The notes beneath the pieces are model-generated. The model ran no database searches and had not been told where the DNA came from. It saw only the letters and a program-made list of their open reading frames with translations. 5,428 bases of DNA. It comes from Chloroflexota bacterium. Lineage in GTDB: Bacteria > Chloroflexota > Anaerolineae > UBA1429. This document shows, one piece after another, positions 5,225 to 5,428 of this stretch. The number at the start of each line of letters is the position of its first letter. Positions within the stretch are counted from its first letter, which is position 1. A program made the translations under genes and the position numbers. Location: NCBI GenBank assembly GCA_012513725.1, contig JAAZBQ010000388.1, positions 1-5,428 of the forward strand. The letters run 5' to 3'.

Positions 5225-5428
5225 ATGCCAAACGACCCCATCGAGACGAACCGCGGCCTGTGGAATCGCTGGACCCGCATCCACGAGCGGTCAACCTTCT
5301 ATGACCTGGACGGCTTTCGCCGGGGCAATACCTCGCTCCACACCGTCGAGCGCGAGGAACTGGGAGACGTGCAGGGCAAGACTCTCCTGCACCTGCAGTG
5401 CCACTTTGGCATGGGTACGCTCTCCTGG
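5225..5428 (+). CDS. SAM-dependent methyltransferase, N-terminal part only
   Basis: The first 68 residues of a gene that leaves the window on the right. The opening (NRGLWNRWTRIHERSTFYDLD at about 9-29) and GFRRGNTSLHTVEREELGDV at 30-49 match a widespread bacterial methyltransferase family with this characteristic tryptophan-rich start. The SAM-binding loop is atypical: LLHLQCHFGMGTLSW at 54-68, with H56 and Q58 where standard motif I has aspartate and glycine; this is normal for the family. The substrate is unknown. The ATG is supported by GGAG eight bases upstream at 5213-5216. It has the same orientation as the rsgA operon but lies 151 bases downstream of it and belongs to a different subfamily from the other two methyltransferases in the window, so recent duplication is unlikely. 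Confidence 0.9.
   Translation, partial: MPNDPIETNRGLWNRWTRIHERSTFYDLDGFRRGNTSLHTVEREELGDVQGKTLLHLQCHFGMGTLSW

Noticed and set aside
5113..5304. A 63-residue plus-strand frame starting in the last intergenic gap
   Set aside because: It overlaps the true start of the final methyltransferase in a different frame, with no ribosome site or recognisable motif.

Overview
The window is GC-rich bacterial chromosome, with dense coding, heavy GC bias at third codon positions, GTG starts and several gene overlaps. The gene types (tandem Usp domains fused to a DUF389 membrane domain, RsgA, several stand-alone class I methyltransferases) and the codon use suggest Chloroflexota, perhaps a Thermomicrobia-like lineage. 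That assignment is inference. There is no rRNA, tRNA, transposase, integrase or CRISPR array, so this looks like ordinary chromosome rather than a mobile island.

Layout. Left arm, minus strand: a 626-residue protein with two universal-stress-protein (Usp) domains, a DUF389 membrane domain and a C-terminal domain (2078 to 198), followed by the start of a class I SAM methyltransferase that runs off the left edge. Centre: a divergent intergenic region of about 330 bases with one candidate promoter on each strand. The plus-strand leader holds an 18-codon small ORF with a near-ideal Shine-Dalgarno sequence, plus two potential hairpins. Right arm, plus strand: rsgA (2413-3498), then a SAM methyltransferase (3495-4265, ATGA overlap), then an unrecognised protein (4258-5073, 8-base overlap). 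The unrecognised protein has a possible PD-(D/E)XK nuclease-like N-terminal part and a helix-turn-helix-like C-terminal part. After a 151-base gap, a further methyltransferase of a different subfamily starts at 5225 and runs off the right edge.

How the genes may work together. RsgA is a GTPase checkpoint for 30S ribosomal subunit maturation. The two genes overlapping its 3' end are probably cotranscribed and translationally coupled with it, but their substrates cannot be read from sequence. The Usp-DUF389 protein is probably a nucleotide-responsive membrane protein of unknown substrate. The points most worth a second look are the small ORF in the rsgA leader and the unrecognised third gene of the rsgA operon. 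I see no clear defence system or other fully new multi-gene system.
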